Of a stretch of DNA of 61,379 bases, positions 24,869 through 34,090 are shown one piece after another. The DNA is from Paenibacillus bovis (lineage in GTDB: Bacteria; Bacillota; Bacilli; Bacillales; Bacillaceae_C), in the NCBI GenBank assembly GCA_007679095.1, contig VEFU01000024.1:1-61379 (forward strand), written 5' to 3'. Position 1 is the first letter of the stretch, and each line of letters opens with the position of its first letter. A program made the translations under genes and the position numbers. The notes beneath the pieces were generated by a model. It saw nothing but the letters and a program-made list of their open reading frames with translations. It was not told the origin of the DNA and did no database searches.

Positions 24869-26143
24869 TTACCGCGAACGTTTTTTATTTCTTGATGGAT
24901 TGGATCTTGGACGGTTATATTTTTTACCTGTAATAGGTGTTGTGTGTTTGCGGTCTTCCGTGCGTTTTCCAGAATGCTTCTTGGTCCCCATTCTCTCATA
25001 ATCCTCGCGATCAGGAATACTAACTCCTTTAATCACTTGTACCTCCAATTTTTGCTGAATCCCTTTTTCAATCATTCGAAGGAAATCAAGATCCTTTGGA
25101 GCTACTAATGTATAGGCAACACCATCGCCACCAGCACGGCCTGTTCGTCCAATCCGGTGCACATAACTCTCCACATCTTGAGGTATATCATAGTTGTAGA
25201 CATGTGTCACCCCTTCTACATCTAGTCCCCGTGCAGCCACATCTGTCGCCACTAAAAACTGAGATTTCGCTTCACGGAATCGTTTCATCGCTTTTTCGCG
25301 TTTTGCCTGAGATAAATCTCCATGCAACTCATCTGAATTGTAGCCATTTAAAATCAACGCTTCATGCAGTTTGCTGGCACGCAGTTTCGTACGACAAAAG
25401 ATAATCGCTAAAAATGGCCGATGTTCGTCGAGCAAATGGAATAATGTTTGTTGTTTCCTGCGATCGGTTGTTTCAATCACAACCTGTTTAATCTCTTCCA
25501 CCGTTACTTTTTTTGCTTTTACCTCAATGATTTCTGGCTCCACCAAATATTTATTAGCAAGCGTTGTAATTTCATGTGGCATTGTCGCAGAGAATAGCAT
25601 TGTTTGCGGCGAAGAGAGTGCTTCATCTATGATTTTATTTACCTCTGGAAGAAAGCCCATTAGTAACATTTGGTCCGCTTCATCAATTACAAACATTTTT
25701 ACCGATAAAAGATCAATCGTTCCACGGCGAATATGATCTAATAAACGTCCAGGTGTGGCCACGACAATATGCTGTGCACCTCTTAGCTTTTTCAACTGAT
25801 GCTCAACATCTTGTCCACCGTACACCGCTAGTACATTGATACCCTCTACGTTCTCGATCATTCTTTTGATTTCTTTCGAGATTTGCTGTGCCAATTCTCT
25901 TGTTGGCGTTAAAATAAGGGCTTGTACATCCGAACTTTGCACATCGATTTTTTCTAAAATAGGCAGCACAAAAGCTAACGTCTTCCCTGTCCCCGTTTGT
26001 GCTTTTGCAATGACATCCTTCCCCTCCAAAACAGCAGGAATCGTCCGTTCTTGGATTGGCGTAGGAGTTACCATTCCTAATGACTTTAATGTATAGTTAA
26101 TTTCTTTTCGAATACCAAGTTGTAAAAAATCCAGGTTAATCAC
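24869..26143 (-). CDS. DEAD-box ATP-dependent RNA helicase
   Basis: The 424-residue product has all superfamily 2 motifs: AQTGTGKT (motif I), PTRELAQQ (Ia), TPGRLLDH (Ib), VIDEADQML (II), FSATMPH (III), [15 protein letters not shown] (V) and [12 protein letters not shown] (VI). The C-terminal tail is rich in Arg and Lys ([18 protein letters not shown]), typical of CshA/YfmL-like cold-shock or ribosome-assembly helicases. It begins with GTG. A decayed piece of a related copy lies at 28912-29030. Confidence 0.93.
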   Translation of the reverse strand: MINLDFLQLGIRKEINYTLKSLGMVTPTPIQERTIPAVLEGKDVIAKAQTGTGKTLAFVLPILEKIDVQSSDVQALILTPTRELAQQISKEIKRMIENVEGINVLAVYGGQDVEHQLKKLRGAQHIVVATPGRLLDHIRRGTIDLLSVKMFVIDEADQMLLMGFLPEVNKIIDEALSSPQTMLFSATMPHEITTLANKYLVEPEIIEVKAKKVTVEEIKQVVIETTDRRKQQTLFHLLDEHRPFLAIIFCRTKLRASKLHEALILNGYNSDELHGDLSQAKREKAMKRFREAKSQFLVATDVAARGLDVEGVTHVYNYDIPQDVESYVHRIGRTGRAGGDGVAYTLVAPKDLDFLRMIEKGIQQKLEVQVIKGVSIPDREDYERMGTKKHSGKRTEDRKHTTPITGKKYNRPRSNPSRNKKRSR

Positions 26144-26263
26144 ATCTCTTTTCTTATTTAAAATGCGTTTTTATTTGTGTAAATGCTTATTTAATATAGC
26201 ATATTGGTTAGTATTTACAGAGTGATTTGGAATATTTATTTTGCATATTAACTAGTGTAGAAA

Positions 26264-26296
26264 ATAAAAAAGAACCCAATTTAATTTAAGGTTCTG
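26264..26296 (-). terminator. terminator-like hairpin upstream of the helicase gene
   Basis: GAACC and GGTTC close a short stem that, read leftwards, ends in TTCTTTTTTATTTT. It follows the decayed retropepsin-like gene. Confidence 0.6.
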
Positions 26297-26300
26297 TTCT

Positions 26301-26619
26301 TCAACTGTTCATATTCAATTTTAAATCGATGGTAAAGCCTGCTTTTATCAATAAATCAAATCTAAGTAATCCATTAATGTCAGCATAATCAAAGTCATTG
26401 AAATCTATCTCCGTATATTGATTAGCAATATCACTAATTTGAATTTTGTCTACTTGTTTTCAAAAGATATGCTATTTTGCACCAACTCAAAAATAAGTAA
26501 TAAATATATAATGTAACATGTAGACCAATATCTTCAACTATATCTTGAGAAATAAGTGTTTTAGCTGTATCCACTACCATATTCTCTATGAATTCTATAT
26601 TTAAGGTCATAATAATCAA
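26301..26619 (-). pseudogene. decayed retropepsin-like aspartic protease gene
   Basis: The N-terminal frame reads MTLNIEFIENMVVDTAKTLI SQDIVEDIG, where the expected catalytic DTGA is reduced to DTA. The C-terminal part is in another frame: QISDIANQYTEIDFNDFDYA then INGLLRFDLLIKAGFTIDLK, the usual flap and (L)LGxDxL end of bacterial retropepsin-like proteins. A frame break near 26460 and the damaged active site indicate a pseudogene. Confidence 0.65.
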
Positions 26620-26700
26620 AGTCGTGAGAGCATGAAATGGTCAGTGGATAGAAAATTATACCCAAAATAAAAAAGCCGCATCTAGGCGACCATATTAATG

Positions 26701-26838
26701 TTATTTAGAATGTTTCTTTGCTATAGCTTTAGCTTCTTTCATGAAATTCTTTTTAGAATTCGAATGTTTGTCTATCTTAAGTTCCTTAAGTATATCCCTT
26801 ACATTACCATTAATAATTTTTTTTGCTCCAAGTTTCAT
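26701..26838 (-). CDS. small basic protein of 45 residues
   Basis: The frame MKLGAKKIINGNVRDILKEL continues KIDKHSNSKKNFMKEAKAIAKKHSK. It has a GGTGG site close to the ATG. The composition is strongly basic and helical. It lies between the retropepsin relic and the GNAT/antitoxin pair. Function unknown. Confidence 0.5.
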   Translation of the reverse strand: MKLGAKKIINGNVRDILKELKIDKHSNSKKNFMKEAKAIAKKHSK

Positions 26839-26908
26839 TTATCCACCGCCAAATGAAAGTATTAATACATATATACCCTTTCACATGACAATTTATACTA
26901 GAAATATA

Positions 26909-27427
26909 TTATTCCACTTCTGAAAAATATATTGGTACGAGAAACTTCATCAAATAAAGGCCATTTTCTTCCTTCCCAGTTCGTTGGAAGTATCGCTTCT
27001 CATAATACCTCAACTTTTCTTCAACAGACCAAAGAAAAATATATCGGCAAGTGAAAACTGGTGTTATTTCTAGAGCCTTACCGATGATGTACTGTAGCAA
27101 ATACGTTCCGATTCCTCTCTCTTTTAGATCTTCCCTTACTCCTACAAACTTAACTTCTATGGCAGGGATGAACAAATCATCTTGTAACCCTATTTCTCTA
27201 GCTTCCTCCATAGGTATTTCTAGATGTGAACTATTAGCGGTAAAAAAGGCGATAACTTCTCCCTCATAAACCAATGTCGTGGTAGATGAAATACCCATTT
27301 TATGATCAAATATAGCATTACTTGGCTGTTTTAAATAACCATCTATCCAGCTATCTCCACAAGAAAACCCTTGAACTAAATGGTGAGTTTGGTCCAAGGG
27401 CAAAAATTTTATTTTATCGAAATTCAT
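26909..27427 (-). CDS. GNAT acetyltransferase of TacT/AtaT-like toxin appearance
   Basis: The 172-residue product starts with FSCGDSWIDGYLKQPSNAIF, the F-x-CG-x-x-x-(L/I)D-x-(F/Y)L opening seen in GNAT toxins that acetylate aminoacyl-tRNA. It continues with IPAIEVKFVGV and the acetyl-CoA loop LKERGIGTYLLQYI (R/Q-x-x-G-x-G), and YYEKRYFQRTG near the end. A small gene ends 14 bases upstream in the same direction, as expected for an antitoxin. The enzyme family is clear; toxicity is an inference. Confidence 0.75.
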   Translation of the reverse strand: MNFDKIKFLPLDQTHHLVQGFSCGDSWIDGYLKQPSNAIFDHKMGISSTTTLVYEGEVIAFFTANSSHLEIPMEEAREIGLQDDLFIPAIEVKFVGVREDLKERGIGTYLLQYIIGKALEITPVFTCRYIFLWSVEEKLRYYEKRYFQRTGKEENGLYLMKFLVPIYFSEVE

Positions 27428-27441
27428 TATGGACTAGCACC

Positions 27442-27621
27442 TCAAAATAATTTATTAGTTTTATTTTTACTAACATTTGCCGAAATACGAATACAAGTGT
27501 TTAAGAATGCTCTAAAATCTGGATTGATATTGGTACACTTCTCCGATTTCAATTCTTGAAGTATCATTTTATTATCTTCACTATCAAGCTTTAGTGCTGT
27601 CCTTTTTACAAAAGTTACCAT
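27442..27621 (-). CDS. small putative antitoxin for the GNAT protein
   Basis: The 59-residue product reads MVTFVKRTALKLDSEDNKMI and then LQELKSEKCTNINPDFRAFL. It is much shorter than DUF1778 antitoxins and no clear ribbon-helix-helix motif is seen. It has a strong AAGGAGGG site. The position directly before a GNAT gene is the only reason for the antitoxin suggestion. Confidence 0.55.
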   Translation of the reverse strand: MVTFVKRTALKLDSEDNKMILQELKSEKCTNINPDFRAFLNTCIRISANVSKNKTNKLF

Positions 27622-27968
27622 CACAATCCCTCCTTACTATAATTATCCAGTATATCAGTTAGATAGTCAAACAGAATTAGAGAAAAAGAGATAGTCCCCA
27701 ACGAATGAAAATTGACTCAATCTCACTGAATTACACCAAAAATTATCCCCTACTGTATTTCTCCTAAATACATCATTAAAGTGTTCTCACCTTAGATACA
27801 CGTGCACTGAAGGACAGCAACACTCTTTCAAAATTAACGCCAATCAATTGAGACAAGTTCTGTGTTCTACTTTAGTTATAGTGAGTCAGCCTACCTGACC
27901 CTTCGCCCCACGTATAACCTCCATAATTTAATCTGATCTGTTTGTATCAAATTTAAGTATTTGCTATA
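27622..27968. other. gene-free interval
   Basis: I see no reading frame with a ribosome site, no strong hairpin and no repeat in these 347 bases, apart from promoter-like AT-rich stretches near 27625-27660. Confidence 0.5.
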
Positions 27969-28553
27969 TTATTTGAAAAAGTTATATCCTCTAAATTTTT
28001 CACGGTATGGGTTACCAGTAATAATTTGTAGATGAAAATAACCTACGTCAAATTCATCGCCAGTATACTTCGTTGTGAGTAAAACGAAATTTCCAATTTC
28101 AGCATTAGGATATAATTCCTGATTATTTATCGACTTTGCTAACAAATCACTCTTGTACTCTATTATAGTTTCAGTATAATTTTCATCTACAATGAAATCT
28201 TTTTGGTCAATTTTAACAGCATCTTGTGGTATTAAAGTGTTTGCTAATTCTAATACCTCCTCTAGAGTTCTAAATGGATTTTCAGTGGATTCAAAACTTA
28301 TTGACAGATTCGAAACCAAATCATCATCAGTAAAACTTATTGGTGTATTTACATTGATGTTCTCATCCTTGAAAAAAATACTCCCTGATATATATTCAAA
28401 TTTACCATATTTTTCTCTTAATGCTCCTAACGTATTGCCCAGACCAACATTATCAATTTTTTCCACTTCATTTTCATGATTTTTATATATTACATAGGTA
28501 GTAATGAATACTAATAACAAAATAATACCTGTAATTATAAAAAACTTCTTCAC
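27969..28553 (-). CDS. membrane-anchored extracellular protein, unknown
   Basis: The 194-residue product has an N-terminal membrane anchor (FFIITGIILLLVFITTYVIY, about 4-23) and an extracellular domain with GLGNTLGALREKYGKFEYIS, reminiscent of immunity-type or lipoprotein-like proteins of bacilli but not recognised. The start is GTG with AAGGAAGTG upstream. It is a single-gene unit. Confidence 0.65.
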   Translation of the reverse strand: MKKFFIITGIILLLVFITTYVIYKNHENEVEKIDNVGLGNTLGALREKYGKFEYISGSIFFKDENINVNTPISFTDDDLVSNLSISFESTENPFRTLEEVLELANTLIPQDAVKIDQKDFIVDENYTETIIEYKSDLLAKSINNQELYPNAEIGNFVLLTTKYTGDEFDVGYFHLQIITGNPYREKFRGYNFFK

Positions 28554-28911
28554 TTAATCACTTCCTTATGTAAAATAATTTCCTTCAATTATATTTATAA
28601 GTTTGTAATTAAATTCTGTAATAGTACCCCTTTTGCAATATATGAATATATTATTTCTCATGCATATTTTTAGTGCGCCAATTACTTAGGTCAATTTTAC
28701 CACTAACACTTAATTTCACAATAGTTTTAATGGGCGTTTTTTTCAGATAAATTAAATAATAAGATGTGTCATTGACCATTAGAATAATAAAAATAAAATG
28801 GTGAGTTATCTGACTATAAAATGGAGCATACAACTTTAATAATAGGATTTGTTAAAGTTTATTGTTAATATTACTTACAAAAGTGGAACTCCCAAATTTA
28901 AGGAAATTCCA

Positions 28912-29030
28912 TTCTAGAATGGGCAGCACAAAAGCCAATGTCTTTCCTTTTCCCGTTTGTGCTGATCACGTCTTACCTATTTAAATACTGTTTTATTTGT
29001 TTAAGGGCTTTTTTAATTTAGCATATCGGT
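28912..29030 (-). pseudogene. fused remnant of a DEAD-box helicase copy
   Basis: 28912-28963 resembles the motif I region of the helicase gene (25953-26005: GGCAGCACAAAAGC, CCCGTTTGTGC), and 28968-29030 resembles its upstream flank (26139-26205: TATTTAAA-TG-TTTTATTTGTxTAA, TTTAGCATAT-GGTT). The intervening 130 bases are missing. So a diverged second copy was reduced to its two ends. The remaining bases 28554-28911 hold no gene that I can support. Confidence 0.7.
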
Positions 29031-29055
29031 TCTTTAGAAAGAAACGAGAGTATTT

Positions 29056-29571
29056 TTACGATTTCCATTCCTCTTGTAAGAGCGCATAATAATACTCATC
29101 CCACCAGTCGTTTCCGTTTGGTATACACTTTTTAAAGTACCCTTCTCTTCTCATCCCTATCTTCTCCATCACTCTCCATGATGGAGTATTCTCAGGTTGA
29201 CACGTTGCGATTATTCGATGTAGATTCATTGTTTCAAAACCATGTTTTAGCATGGAATGTGCTGCTTCCGATGCATATCCTTTATTTTGATAAGCGGGAT
29301 GGAACCCCCAACCAATCTCATATGTATGATTGCCAAAATACGGATGGAACACGAGATGACCAATCAACGTTTGTTCATCTCGTAACAACACAGCGTAATT
29401 TTTCGCATTTTCACCACTGTTATTCTCTACAAATTTCTTTGCCATCTCTTTGGTAAAAACACCTTCTGGAATGTATTCCATCACGTTACGATCACTTGTG
29501 TAATTAAATACACTTTGCCAATCGTCAAATGTAAACCTTCTTATCAATAACCTGTCTGTCGTGATATTCAA
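29056..29571 (-). CDS. GNAT acetyltransferase, RimJ/RimL type
   Basis: The 171-residue product begins MNITTDRLLIRRFTFDDWQS and has GWGFHPAYQNKGYASEA (acetyl-CoA loop), LHRIIATCQPENTPSWRVME and KIGMRREG, the classic RimJ/L-like pattern. The preferred start is the TTG at 29571 with GGGGGAG 5 bases upstream; an upstream frame to 29610 lacks a site. Substrate unknown. The first 60 bases of the gene and its ribosome site recur as a relic at 30415-30475. Confidence 0.85.
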   Translation of the reverse strand: MNITTDRLLIRRFTFDDWQSVFNYTSDRNVMEYIPEGVFTKEMAKKFVENNSGENAKNYAVLLRDEQTLIGHLVFHPYFGNHTYEIGWGFHPAYQNKGYASEAAHSMLKHGFETMNLHRIIATCQPENTPSWRVMEKIGMRREGYFKKCIPNGNDWWDEYYYALLQEEWKS

Positions 29572-29679
29572 TTGGTCTCCCCCGTAATATTCGTTCACAT
29601 GATTCACCAAAGAATACTTGTGAAGATTTGCTTTCCAGCATTTCTAATAAAAAGAAAAAACACCTATAAACATTGGTGC

Positions 29680-29844
29680 TTAATCATTTGTAATTGTTTC
29701 TTCATTCTTTGCCCCAAAACATTTCTTCTTTCTCTCTTTTGGAGGTCTACTGTCGAAATAACTATCAAATAATTGATTAAGTAACTTGATTCGTTCCCCA
29801 TTTTCCATTTCTTTAATAGCTTTCATTATCTCATCAGCAGTCAT
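29680..29844 (-). CDS. small 54-residue protein
   Basis: MTADEIMKAIKEMENGERIK continues LLNQLFDSYFDSRPPKERKK and ends ETITND. GAGGTGG lies 7 bases before the ATG, and a terminator (CACC/GGTG followed by TTTTTT, 29652-29680) directly follows. The helix-rich start with a basic middle resembles small antitoxin-like proteins, but no partner gene is adjacent. Function unknown. Confidence 0.6.
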   Translation of the reverse strand: MTADEIMKAIKEMENGERIKLLNQLFDSYFDSRPPKERKKKCFGAKNEETITND

Positions 29845-30061
29845 TCCATAACCACCTCATGAAAAAGGTATTATTAAAACTATTATACATTACAATATAT
29901 TTTCACTAGACCTTACTCCATTTTTTATCATTCTATCATTCTAAGTAATCATAAAAAACAGAAATATGCACCTTTTATGCAAGCGCTATCCCGTTTGACT
30001 TTTACTTCATTTAGAAAAATGTTAAAATAAAAAATATACTAAAAAATAAAAAGGAGAACTC

Positions 30062-30265
30062 ATGAAGCAAATTATTATAGGATTCATTCTCGGATTATTT
30101 ATTATTCCTTTTATTTTACGTCTGTTAGGACTGCCATCTCTAGGAGATGTTTTTCATTTTGTTCTTGGTGAACCGACATTCGCAAAAAGTGTAATTTTAA
30201 GTGTTATCACCATCCTGCTTTTATTTTTACTCTACAAATCATACAAAAAGAATAAGGAAACATAA
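30062..30265 (+). CDS. small two-helix membrane protein
   Basis: The 67-residue product has two membrane segments (IIIGFILGLFIIPFILRLLG and SVILSVITILLLFLLYKSYK) and a basic tail KKNKET. AAAGGAGA precedes the ATG. Function unknown. Confidence 0.7.
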   Translation: MKQIIIGFILGLFIIPFILRLLGLPSLGDVFHFVLGEPTFAKSVILSVITILLLFLLYKSYKKNKET

Positions 30266-30414
30266 TGTCTCCTTTTTCTTTTCCTCGCAAACGTTCATCT
30301 TTGATTAATCTGCTGCCCTTAGTTTGATAAACAAGGCTTTACCCTTTCTTCAAGTAAACAACTCGCTAATTTACGTTGCAAGTTCATCCGTTTCTATAAT
30401 GAAAACCTTTTTAT

Positions 30415-30475
30415 TAATAACCTAATAACCTGTCTGTAGTGATATTCAATTGGTTTCCCCCATATAATCTTTCAT
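30415..30475 (-). pseudogene. relic of the 5' end of a GNAT gene
   Basis: AACCTGTCTGT-GTGATATTCAATTGGT-TCCCCC matches 29548-29590, the start and ribosome site of the GNAT gene at 29056-29571, with few changes. Only the first 20 codons remain. Confidence 0.75.
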
Positions 30476-30493
30476 TTTTTTATTTTATCTCAT

Positions 30494-30886
30494 TTAGTAA
30501 AAAAGATATAAATTGGATTGAAGGCTTTTTAATTCCTTCTTGTCTATGTATTCAAACAAACCGATTCGATTTCCCCACGGATCAGAAAAGGTACACCATT
30601 TTACGGGAACTTCTTCACGGGAAAATATCTCAAAATCCTCAACCTTCAATACATCTATCAATCTTTCTTTTTCTGCTGCTAGATCTTTTACAGCTAAGCG
30701 AAGTGTTCCACTCCCCGATGCAGGTTCTCCTTCTGCTACTTGTAACCAACATCCTGGTACAATCTCCCATTCCACAAAGCCATCGTGGGGGATAAAATCG
30801 GCTTCCTTTTGTAGGAATGTTTGGTACCATTTATGTCCCTCTTCTATATCTGTAACACGAACCTGATACGTCATTTCAAAAAACAT
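30494..30886 (-). CDS. VOC (glyoxalase/bleomycin-resistance fold) protein
   Basis: The 130-residue product shows a single vicinal-oxygen-chelate domain: YQVRVTDIEEGHKWYQTFL at the start, WLQVAEGEPASGSGTLRL in the middle and the end motif FSDPWGNRIGLFEY. Such proteins act as dioxygenases, lyases or antibiotic-binding proteins; the substrate is not evident. The ribosome site is a weak GGCGGCG. Confidence 0.85.
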   Translation of the reverse strand: MFFEMTYQVRVTDIEEGHKWYQTFLQKEADFIPHDGFVEWEIVPGCWLQVAEGEPASGSGTLRLAVKDLAAEKERLIDVLKVEDFEIFSREEVPVKWCTFSDPWGNRIGLFEYIDKKELKSLQSNLYLFY

Positions 30887-30924
30887 TTACATCGCCGCCT
30901 AACTTCTTGGAAAATTGAAGTTTC

Positions 30925-31434
30925 TCATTTTGTTAAACACATTTGATATTTACTATGTCCATCCGTTATACCAACAAGATCAAATCTATTATCCTTATAA
31001 AAGTTATTTAACTTTATGTTTTCCGCAACACAGTCTAATCTAAGATATTCTTGATCCCTATTGTTCTGTATCCAAGAAAGGATTCCTCTACCTATACCTT
31101 TATTCATATATGTTGGGATGATGGCAAGCCTATGCAAATAAAGCAATTTAGAGGAATTATCTTTACCCCAAATAGCCCTATCCCATTCCGTTTGTTTAGA
31201 TGCTAATGTAAAAGTAGCCACCATTTCGTAATCTTTCAAAACAATATATGTTTCTTGATTACATACAGCTTGTTCAATCTCTTCATCATCACCACCATCT
31301 AAAAGATAACGCCATTGGTCTATATCATTATCCTTCATCCACTGAGCGATTTGTTTTAACATTTTAATAAGATTACTAGTATCCTTTTTTGTAGCAAGAT
31401 TTATTTGATAACCTTCTAAGTGGTCAAAGCTCAT
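30925..31434 (-). CDS. GNAT acetyltransferase
   Basis: The 169-residue product has LYLHRLAIIPTYMNKGIGRG (strand 4 and acetyl-CoA loop) and LRLDCVAENIKLNNFYKDNR, the usual GNAT C-terminal pattern. GGAGG lies 7 bases before the ATG. It may share a transcript with the upstream YdcF-like gene, 33 bases away. Confidence 0.85.
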   Translation of the reverse strand: MSFDHLEGYQINLATKKDTSNLIKMLKQIAQWMKDNDIDQWRYLLDGGDDEEIEQAVCNQETYIVLKDYEMVATFTLASKQTEWDRAIWGKDNSSKLLYLHRLAIIPTYMNKGIGRGILSWIQNNRDQEYLRLDCVAENIKLNNFYKDNRFDLVGITDGHSKYQMCLTK

Positions 31435-31467
31435 TTCTTACCTCCAGTGAGTTTTTAAATGGCAATC

Positions 31468-32073
31468 TTAAATTTGAATTTTTTCATCCTTTATCGATCC
31501 ATGCTTAACATATTTAATGATTTTTTCTGCCTCCGTTCTAACACGGATCCTTCCTTTTTCACTTAAATGCCAATTATCTTGACGAGTTACACCATCATGC
31601 GCTGCGCATAATGTAAACTTAATCCAGCTTGGCATGCACGTCCTTAAAGTCAGGGCTAGCCTCTTCAAATGGAAGGTGTTTGTTACAACTAAGATTCTAT
31701 TTATGTTATGAAGCTGGAATTCTCTTTGTAGTACCATTAAAGAAGCTAATACATTTTCTACGGTATTTAATGATATTTCTTCCATAAGTATATCTTTCTC
31801 CGGAACTCCTAAACTCAATGCTTCCTTTTTTAATAAGACAGCTTCTGTCATCCCACTGTCCTCAAATACCATTCCACCAGAAAACAATATCTTTTTAGCC
31901 CTACCTTGTTTATATAATTCAATTGCTGCTGGCAGTCTGTAGCGAACTGCTGTTTTACTTCCTACAACCAATATGCAATCACCATTATGACCGTCATCTT
32001 CCGTATCCGAAAATATGAGTTTGGTTATTTGCTCCCTTGTCAATTCTTCAAAATTCAATTGAGTAATGTACAT
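31468..32073 (-). CDS. YdcF/SanA-like DUF218 family protein
   Basis: The 201-residue product contains CILVVGSKTAVRYRLPAAIE, KKILFSGGM, SLNTVENV and ILVVTNTFHLKRLALTLR, the DUF218 signature. Members bind S-adenosylmethionine or act in envelope metabolism; no membrane segment is present here, so it is a cytosolic variant. GAGGTG precedes the ATG. Confidence 0.85.
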   Translation of the reverse strand: MYITQLNFEELTREQITKLIFSDTEDDGHNGDCILVVGSKTAVRYRLPAAIELYKQGRAKKILFSGGMVFEDSGMTEAVLLKKEALSLGVPEKDILMEEISLNTVENVLASLMVLQREFQLHNINRILVVTNTFHLKRLALTLRTCMPSWIKFTLCAAHDGVTRQDNWHLSEKGRIRVRTEAEKIIKYVKHGSIKDEKIQI

Positions 32074-32159
32074 TCGTCACCTCTTTCTAAGAAATAAAAA
32101 CTTCTCTCCTCATTCAAGTAAAGATGTGGCTATCTGTGTTTTTGGATCAAACAAATTTG

Positions 32160-33062
32160 TTATATTACTTTATCTGAAAAAAGATATAATTTTTCCTCAA
32201 GTTTAAAATCATTTTTGTTATAAAATTGTAGGGCATCATCTTCATCTGCATCAACCATCAGAATGATATTGTCAACATCTTTAAAATGATCGATTTGACT
32301 TTGTAATAACTTCGTTCCAATTCCTGCTCTTCTATAGTTTTCATTCACTTCTATCCATTCAATATATCTCCAGTACCGAAGTCTATTGATATGTTTTGTG
32401 ATATATGGCGGCATCTCCCCTAACCAACATTCTCCAATTAATTCACCATTCTTTAGTCTACATTCTGTAATAAGTTCTAAAGTTTGCTCATTTTTCTTAT
32501 GATGAATTTTATAGTCCAAATTAATATTTTTATGTACAAAACCAGAAGAAGTAGACCTAGTCATCAACATTGCGTAATCACGAATAGAAAAGCCACAATC
32601 AGTTAATCCGTCTATTATGTGATCCCAAGATTCAGGTATTCCCATCCAACCTACACCAAAATGAAACCTGAATGGTATCCTTAATTGTTTACAACCTATT
32701 TTCTTGGATACGATTCCAATATGATCAATTAACAGTTGTAAGCACCTCTTATTTTCTGGATAAGTAAAAACCCAATTAATACAACAATCTTCTCTAGAAA
32801 TAGGATAATCAATATCAAAACTTTCATATTGTGCCCACTCGATTGCAGCAATCAGTTTACCATCTTCTATTACACAACTAATATTCTTATTTAATTGCTT
32901 ATATGGACGTTTAATATTGCACCACCATTCACCTGCGTTTTCCAGTACATCTTCAACTTGGGACTCGGTTAATTCTATAAAAGGTGGGATATTGCGAATA
33001 TGATAATTGACTATTTTCGTTAGTTCAGGCAATAAGCCCTCGTGATATTCAATTACTTTCAT
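32160..33062 (-). CDS. long GNAT acetyltransferase
   Basis: The 300-residue product has an N-terminal domain without clear motifs (residues 1-150) and a C-terminal GNAT domain with YIEWIEVNENYRRAGIGTKL and LMVDADEDDALQFYNKNDF. The double-length architecture suggests two tandem GNAT folds, the first degenerate. GAGAGGTG precedes the ATG. Confidence 0.85.
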   Translation of the reverse strand: MKVIEYHEGLLPELTKIVNYHIRNIPPFIELTESQVEDVLENAGEWWCNIKRPYKQLNKNISCVIEDGKLIAAIEWAQYESFDIDYPISREDCCINWVFTYPENKRCLQLLIDHIGIVSKKIGCKQLRIPFRFHFGVGWMGIPESWDHIIDGLTDCGFSIRDYAMLMTRSTSSGFVHKNINLDYKIHHKKNEQTLELITECRLKNGELIGECWLGEMPPYITKHINRLRYWRYIEWIEVNENYRRAGIGTKLLQSQIDHFKDVDNIILMVDADEDDALQFYNKNDFKLEEKLYLFSDKVI

Positions 33063-33220
33063 CTGTCACCTCTCCTCTTTTTAAAATAGACTTTATATTA
33101 TCGATTTCTCCAATTAACTGTAAGCCTTTACACTTTGTTGAACAAAAATCCATAGAGTTGTCTAAGACAGTTATCTTATTCAACTTAAGCTCTGTTTTCT
33201 TGGACAAAAATCAAATAAAA

Positions 33221-33877
33221 TCATCCGTAAATATCAAGTCCAACAACATTCATATCCTTAACATCAACAACTAAAACAATTTGTTTTGCAAATGAGCTCA
33301 TAGCGCGGATTGTCACTGAATCCTTTAAATTATCATTTAATTTCCAACCTGTTGGTTGAAGTGATATTGAACCTCTATCAGGAAAGAAAGAACTCATTAA
33401 AAACTCACGTACCTTCTCTGTCTCCTCAAAATGCAATAAATCGATCATCTCTTTTTTAACCAGAAAATGTTTTAATTCTCTTGGTCCAGTAGCTAAATTA
33501 AGATTCTTTGTACGATATAGATCTGGTATTACTGGATAAATATCATTTGAAAGTAGGTGCTGCACAATCCTTTTAGAGGCCTTTTTAAGACCTCTAACAT
33601 TTATTTCTTTTAGCTTCCCCTCAATGAAAATCTGCTTTACATCTAAATAATGAGGAACAATTTCATTCATTATTGTATTTAATGTATCTTGATTTGGGGT
33701 TGGCAATGATGTGAGGAAATCACGTTCAAACATTACATCAAAAGAGGCAAAAAACTGGCAAACTGGATTCATTTCCTTTAATTCAATTGTTGAATCTATT
33801 TTTTCAATTCTTAATTCCCTTTTACCAACATTAATTTCGAATGATGGTCTTTCAATTTCTGTAACCCACTTAAACAA
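33221..33877 (-). CDS. hypothetical soluble protein
   Basis: The 218-residue product starts at a TTG with AGGGG 8 bases upstream. It contains NPVCQFFASFDVMFERDFL and KQIVLVVDVKDMNVVGLDIYG at its end. No membrane segment or known motif was recognised. Confidence 0.65.
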   Translation of the reverse strand: MFKWVTEIERPSFEINVGKRELRIEKIDSTIELKEMNPVCQFFASFDVMFERDFLTSLPTPNQDTLNTIMNEIVPHYLDVKQIFIEGKLKEINVRGLKKASKRIVQHLLSNDIYPVIPDLYRTKNLNLATGPRELKHFLVKKEMIDLLHFEETEKVREFLMSSFFPDRGSISLQPTGWKLNDNLKDSVTIRAMSSFAKQIVLVVDVKDMNVVGLDIYG

Positions 33878-34090
33878 TGTGACATCCCCTAACTATAGAT
33901 ATGTAAGTTGCAGACTGTTTTCTATCTCAACCATTATGCCCGTTACTTTAAGTGACCTCTTACAAGTTAATAGATTCTTATATTGAAATAATACCATAAA
34001 TTTAATATTGCAAATAATTAACAGACTGCTATTCAAAATAGTTATTCACTTCTATAACAGTACTCTTCAAATGCACAAGGCGAATCTCAT

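Noticed and set aside
28651-28833. 60-residue minus-strand frame
   Set aside because: No ribosome site and no recognisable pattern; the segment looks like non-coding AT-rich DNA.
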